From contig JBEBXH010000012.1 of the NCBI GenBank assembly GCA_040391785.1, forward strand, positions 1 through 64,000: 64,000 bases of DNA. The letters run 5' to 3'. This DNA comes from UBA5239 sp040391785. GTDB lineage: Bacteria > Verrucomicrobiota > Lentisphaeria > Victivallales > Victivallaceae. The notes under the pieces are model-generated. The model saw only the letters and a program-made list of their open reading frames with translations, ran no database searches and was not told where the DNA came from. A program made the position numbers and the translations under genes. Below, piece after piece: positions 60,315 to 64,000 of the stretch (the first letter of the stretch is position 1; each line of letters begins with the position of its first letter).

Positions 60315-63041
60315 ATGAGAAATACATGGTATTTGATCGTCCTCGCCGTGAGCATGCTGTGCACGGCGGCCGCCGCTGAAAAACTGCTGCTGGTCAAGGA
60401 TAACCGGCCGAACAGCGCCATCGTCGTGCCCGACCGTCATCTGCCGGCAGTCGCTTACGCCGCCGCGGAGCTGCAGTATCACATCAAGCGCGCCAGCGGC
60501 GCCGAGCTGCCGGTCGTCAAGGAAAGCCTGGCCGCCGAACAGAAGTTTCCGCACCTGATTTATATCGGCGAGTGCAAAGCCACGGTGGCCAGGGAATTGA
60601 ACCCGCGGACGATGATACCGAACAGTTTCATCATCAAAACCCTGGATTCCAATCTGTATATCGTCGGGTTCGACGGCTCGGGACAGGTGCTGGGCGCTTA
60701 CAACAATACCCGGCTCGGCACCTTGTTCGGCGTCTATGAATTTCTGGAAAAACAGCTGCAGGTCAAATGGCTGTGGCCCGGCGAATTGGGCGAAGTCATT
60801 CCGGCCGTCAACAATATCAGCGTCGGCGACTGGGACCAGACCTCCGAGCCGCGTTACCGCCACAACCGCTGGCGGACCCAGGACATGGTCGAGGGCTGGT
60901 CGTCCGAGGAAGCCCGCAAGCGCTACATGACCGAACAGGATGTCTGGCTGCGGCGGCAGCGCTTTGTGGTCGACGTGCCGATGAACATTCACCACGCTTT
61001 CACCCAGTTCTGGAAACGGTTCGGCGAGAGCCATCCGGAGTATTTCAATCTGCTGCCGGACGGCACCCGGCGGCCGCAGCCTCCCGCCAGCGGCGATTAT
61101 GTCTCCATGGACGTCTCCAATCCCGCGCTCTGGCAGCAGATCATCGAGGACTGGAAGGCCAAGCGCTGGCCGCAGCATCAGCCGTACATCGACGCCAGCG
61201 AAAACGACGTGGTCGGCAAGTGCGTTTGTCCCGAATGCCTGAAGTGGGACGCCTCCGATGTACCCGCCGAAAAACGGCTGGCCGAGGCCACCGCCGCATA
61301 CAAAAAGGGCGATCCGGACTGGATGATTCCCCTCGGCTCGCTCTCCGACCGTTACGCGAGATTCTATCTCGCCGTCCAGAAAGAAGCCGAGAAGGTCAAG
61401 CCGAATGCGGTGGTCATGGGTTTCGCCTATGCCAATTACTACAAGCCCCCGGAAAAGACGAAGCTGAACGAGCGCATCATCATCGGCATCGTCCCGGCCA
61501 TGATGTTTCCGTGGAGCGACGAAAAACGGGCGGAAACGCACCAGCAGTGGAAAGGCTGGAGCGCGACCGGCGCCAAGCTGCTGCTGCGCCCGAACTACAC
61601 GCTCGCCGGGCATTGTTATCCGATTTTTTATGCGGACAAACTGGGCGAGGATCTGGCGTACTGCGCCAAAAACGGCCTGATCGGCACCGATTTCGACTCC
61701 CTGACCGGCCAGTGGGGTACGCAGGGCTTGAACCTGTACGTGCTGCCCCGGATCCTGAACAATCCCGACCTCCCAGTCGAGCAGGTATTCGACGAATATT
61801 ACAGCGCCTTCGGCCCGGCCAAAAATCAGGTGAAAGCGTATTTCGAATACTGGAAAAAAATCTCGGACGGCGTGACCGATGACTACTGGAAACAGATCAA
61901 GGGCACCTGGGATTTCTACGCCATCGCCCATCACATTTTCACCCCGGAAGTCATGAAAAAAGGATTCGAGTTGCTGGAACAGGCGAGGCAAGTCGCCGCC
62001 GGCGACAAGACCGCATCCGCCCGGGTAGCATTTCTGAAAAAAGGGCTGAAAAATGCCGCGCTCTCGCTGCAGGTCCAGCAGGCGCTGACGCAGTACCGTC
62101 AGGACGGCAATTTCGCCCCTTACAAACAGGCCCTGAACGCGCTTGACGAGTACCGTCAGCAATGCGAACCGGACAACATCGCCAATATGGGCACCCTCCG
62201 TTACCGCGAGCGCACCCGCTGGCCGCAGGCAAACAGCAGCCAGGAATGGGGCAAACTGCTTGATATCCGCTGGAAATTCAGCTTCGATGCCGATAAAAAA
62301 GGCGAGGAATCCGCCTGGTACGCGGACAATTTCAACGATACCGCGTGGCCGCAAATCGCCGTCACCGACTTCTGGACCGAGAGCGCCGTCGGCAAAGAAT
62401 GGCACGACCAGAACGGCAAAGATTATCAGGGCCTCGGCTGGTACCGTACCACGTTCAAGCTCGAAAGACCGCCTGTTCCGCGCCGCTATTTCCTCGTTTT
62501 CGGTGCAGTGCACGGCACCTGCCGGATCTGGATAAACGGTCAGGAAGCCTACACCCGCCCGTACGGCGGCGCGACCGATCAATTCCTGCGCGGTCCCTTC
62601 CAGGTGGAAATCACCTCGCTGGTCCGGTTTGACCGCCCGAACACCGTCGCGGTCCGCACGGAGTACGTCGACGGCGCCGGCGGCATGTGGAAACCGGTGT
62701 GGCTCTACGACGCAGAAACTACCGCCGAAACCGGCAAATTTCAATCCATAGAACTCGACTCCGCCAACAAAGCGCTGACCGGATTCACTCAGGATATCCC
62801 GGTGGAAAAAGGCAAGACTTACAAGCTCAGGCTGTGGGTAAAAACCTCCTACAAATTCAACGGCCGCGCCGAGATCGCCATCGGCAACAAAACCGCCGCA
62901 GTTTCCTCCACCGACGACGTCTGGGCTCAAGTAGTGATCGACGGCATCACCGCCTCCGAAAATCAGCTGAAGCTCACGCTGAATCTGGCGAACGGCATCG
63001 GCAGCGTCTCATTTAACAATGTCGAACTGATGTCAAACTGA
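60315..63041 (+). CDS. Secreted DUF4838 protein with C-terminal carbohydrate-binding domains
   Basis: A 908-residue exported protein with signal peptide (MRNTWYLIVLAVSMLCTAAAA). N-terminal alpha-glucuronidase-N-like domain (YAAAELQYHIKRASGAELPVV) and DUF4838 core match the shorter paralogue: VKWLWPGELG, SHPEYFNLLP, ASENDVVGKCVCPECLKWD, GTDFDSLTGQWGTQG. A GH2-N-like sugar-binding domain (about residues 650-790, WYRTTFKLERPPVPRRYFLVFG) and a CBM-like domain (about 800-908) follow. The large antisense frame over this gene is a codon-bias artefact. It is the last gene of the LacI operon. Confidence 0.8.
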   Translation: MRNTWYLIVLAVSMLCTAAAAEKLLLVKDNRPNSAIVVPDRHLPAVAYAAAELQYHIKRASGAELPVVKESLAAEQKFPHLIYIGECKATVARELNPRTMIPNSFIIKTLDSNLYIVGFDGSGQVLGAYNNTRLGTLFGVYEFLEKQLQVKWLWPGELGEVIPAVNNISVGDWDQTSEPRYRHNRWRTQDMVEGWSSEEARKRYMTEQDVWLRRQRFVVDVPMNIHHAFTQFWKRFGESHPEYFNLLPDGTRRPQPPASGDYVSMDVSNPALWQQIIEDWKAKRWPQHQPYIDASENDVVGKCVCPECLKWDASDVPAEKRLAEATAAYKKGDPDWMIPLGSLSDRYARFYLAVQKEAEKVKPNAVVMGFAYANYYKPPEKTKLNERIIIGIVPAMMFPWSDEKRAETHQQWKGWSATGAKLLLRPNYTLAGHCYPIFYADKLGEDLAYCAKNGLIGTDFDSLTGQWGTQGLNLYVLPRILNNPDLPVEQVFDEYYSAFGPAKNQVKAYFEYWKKISDGVTDDYWKQIKGTWDFYAIAHHIFTPEVMKKGFELLEQARQVAAGDKTASARVAFLKKGLKNAALSLQVQQALTQYRQDGNFAPYKQALNALDEYRQQCEPDNIANMGTLRYRERTRWPQANSSQEWGKLLDIRWKFSFDADKKGEESAWYADNFNDTAWPQIAVTDFWTESAVGKEWHDQNGKDYQGLGWYRTTFKLERPPVPRRYFLVFGAVHGTCRIWINGQEAYTRPYGGATDQFLRGPFQVEITSLVRFDRPNTVAVRTEYVDGAGGMWKPVWLYDAETTAETGKFQSIELDSANKALTGFTQDIPVEKGKTYKLRLWVKTSYKFNGRAEIAIGNKTAAVSSTDDVWAQVVIDGITASENQLKLTLNLANGIGSVSFNNVELMSN

Positions 63042-63050
63042 AATTTTTGA

Positions 63051-63158
63051 AACACGGAATTCACGGAAAAACACGGAAATTTCATTAAAAGATTTTCGTG
63101 TTTTTTTATGGACAAAAAAAGAATTTTTCTTCCGTATTTTCCGTGTTTTCCGTGGTTT
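63051..63158. repeat. Inverted repeat of 9-nt units (CACGGAANN) after the DUF4838 gene
   Basis: The left arm (63051-63080) contains three CACGGAA units with 9-10-base spacing. The right arm (63130-63158) contains TTCCGTG in reverse complement with the same spacing. An inner pairing of CACGGAAAT with ATTTTCGTG (within 63072-63100) could compete with the outer stem. It probably ends transcription of the operon, but T-runs are not simply placed. Confidence 0.7.
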
Positions 63159-63251
63159 AAAATAAAGAATGTGAAAAGTGCCCATCTCTTGAAAATCGGT
63201 AAAGCGGTGCTATAATAAAGTTTCAATTCTTATTCACAGGAAGTGACCGGC

Positions 63252-63896
63252 ATGGAACTTATTACCGATTTTATTTTGATCCGCCACGGGCAGACGGGCG
63301 ATAATCTCACCGGCCTGCTGCAGGGCCACCGCAACAGCTCACTGGACGAAACCGGCATTCAACAGGCCGAGTGCGCCGCACGACGGCTGCAGAAAAATCA
63401 TTTTGACGTCATTTACAGCAGCGATCTGGACCGTTCGTTCAAGACGGCCGAAATCATTGCGGTTCCTCATAATCTGCCGGTGATCCCCTGCCCCGCCCTG
63501 CGCGAATGGCACCTGGGCGATCTCGAAGGGCGTCACCGCCAGGAATTGATCGAAAAATATCCCGAAATCATGAATTCGTTCAAATACGAGAGCGGCGATA
63601 TTCCGGTGCCCGGCGGCGAATCGCGCAAGGATCTTTACCGCCGCGTGTCGGACTGCCTCGATGAACTGGCCGCGCGCCACGCCGGACAAAAAATCCTGCT
63701 GGTATCACACGCGGGAACCATACGGGCAATGTTCCATCACATCGTGGGGCGCGTGTCAGGCACGGCCATGCTGCCGCAGGTCGGCAACGGCTCATACAGC
63801 CGTTTCTGCCGCCGCGAAAACCTCTGGCAGCTCTGTACCTGGAACGATGTTTCTCACCTGGCCCAGATCGGCTTCCGCGACAGCGTGACCTTTTAA
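63252..63896 (+). CDS. Histidine phosphatase family protein
   Basis: A 214-residue phosphoglycerate-mutase-like phosphatase. The catalytic LIRHGQTGDN (His12) is followed by the family's YSSDLDRSFKTAEII, the acidic REWHLGDLEGRHRQE and the second histidine in LLVSHAGTIRAM. Members include alpha-ribazole phosphatase and broad-range phosphatases; specificity cannot be told here. I chose the ATG at 63252 because AGGAAGTGA lies upstream; the GTG at 63243 is too close to that site. A TATAAT-like box is at 63211. Confidence 0.92.
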   Translation: MELITDFILIRHGQTGDNLTGLLQGHRNSSLDETGIQQAECAARRLQKNHFDVIYSSDLDRSFKTAEIIAVPHNLPVIPCPALREWHLGDLEGRHRQELIEKYPEIMNSFKYESGDIPVPGGESRKDLYRRVSDCLDELAARHAGQKILLVSHAGTIRAMFHHIVGRVSGTAMLPQVGNGSYSRFCRRENLWQLCTWNDVSHLAQIGFRDSVTF

Positions 63897-63902
63897 GGGA
63901 AT

Positions 63903-63970
63903 TTAAACACGGAATTCACGGAATTTTTTTAAACTTCCTTTTCCGTGCTTTCCGTGTTTTCCGTGTTTAA
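63903..63970. repeat. Inverted repeat of 9-nt units (CACGGAANN) after the phosphatase gene
   Basis: The left arm (63903-63929) has two CACGGAA units. The right arm (63930-63970) has three to four in reverse complement (TTTCCGTGC, TTTCCGTGT, TTTCCGTGT). It lies just after the phosphatase stop and resembles the element at 63051-63158. The gene is thus bracketed by two copies. The last 30 bases of the window show no gene. Confidence 0.7.
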
Positions 63971-64000
63971 CAAAAAAGCGAAGACTACCGCCATTCAGAG

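Noticed and set aside
60216..62930. A 904-codon open frame antisense to the DUF4838 gene
   Set aside because: It mirrors the codon bias of the real gene, has no ribosome binding site or signal sequence and shows low-complexity composition. The sense frame has clear motifs.

Overview
The window looks like a chromosome segment of an anaerobic, polysaccharide-degrading bacterium of the Lentisphaerota (Victivallis-like) or a close PVC-group relative. This is an inference from protein style, not from a marker gene. The signs are many solitary pseudopilin-like proteins with an H-X9-DG motif, many secreted glycoside hydrolases and lyases each with its own LacI, GntR or AraC regulator, DUF4838 proteins, a prismane-type hydroxylamine reductase, and near-consensus TTGACA/TATAAT promoters in moderately GC-rich DNA. 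There is no rRNA, IS element, CRISPR array or prophage. The one RNA gene I can support is tRNA-Pro(GGG).

Layout. 1-7.5 kb: a nitroreductase cut by the left edge, a GT-C-like membrane protein, a 665-residue membrane protein of unknown function, an Rrf2 regulator with hydroxylamine reductase (nitrosative stress), and a secreted two-repeat protein. 7.5-9.8 kb: a sensory-rhodopsin-transducer-like protein paired with a putative TIM-barrel protein, divergent from an AraC regulator. 10-15.7 kb: a six-gene envelope operon of CsgG-like, COG3014-like, YcfL-like and LpoB-like proteins. 15.8-20.7 kb: a YugP-type metallopeptidase, a secreted lectin-like protein, tRNA-Pro, and an autoregulated LacI / Gfo-Idh-MocA / UPF0489 operon. 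20.9-36.5 kb: carbohydrate genes, namely AraC with a GH78 rhamnosidase; LacI, pseudopilin, LamG protein, GH127 and an alginate-lyase-family protein; and a GH43-GH51-GH43-GH51 run. 36.5-41.3 kb: GntR-type regulator, pseudopilin and two paralogous beta-helix proteins. 41.5-48.4 kb: a tightly coupled nine-gene operon (HELCH membrane protein, Nif3, five lipoproteins of which four are DUF4349-like, an alpha/beta hydrolase, YjbQ). 48.5-52.8 kb: an acetyltransferase, a QueG-like ferredoxin protein, IlvB, and an SGNH hydrolase with its catalytic blocks in permuted order. 52.8-63 kb: a large GH106-like hydrolase divergent from LacI, pseudopilin, DUF4838, CBM protein, DUF4838. The window ends with a histidine phosphatase.

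Two things stand out. First, three unrelated loci repeat one plan: a one-component sugar regulator, then at once a solitary pseudopilin, then secreted polysaccharide-binding or -degrading proteins. This suggests each substrate locus carries its own surface pilin-like component. Second, the SGNH hydrolase has its nucleophile block (GDSIT) at the C-terminus. A family of intergenic inverted repeats built from degenerate 9-nt tandem units, and several promoter-operator pairs in which the operator covers the expected transcription start, are also visible directly in the sequence.
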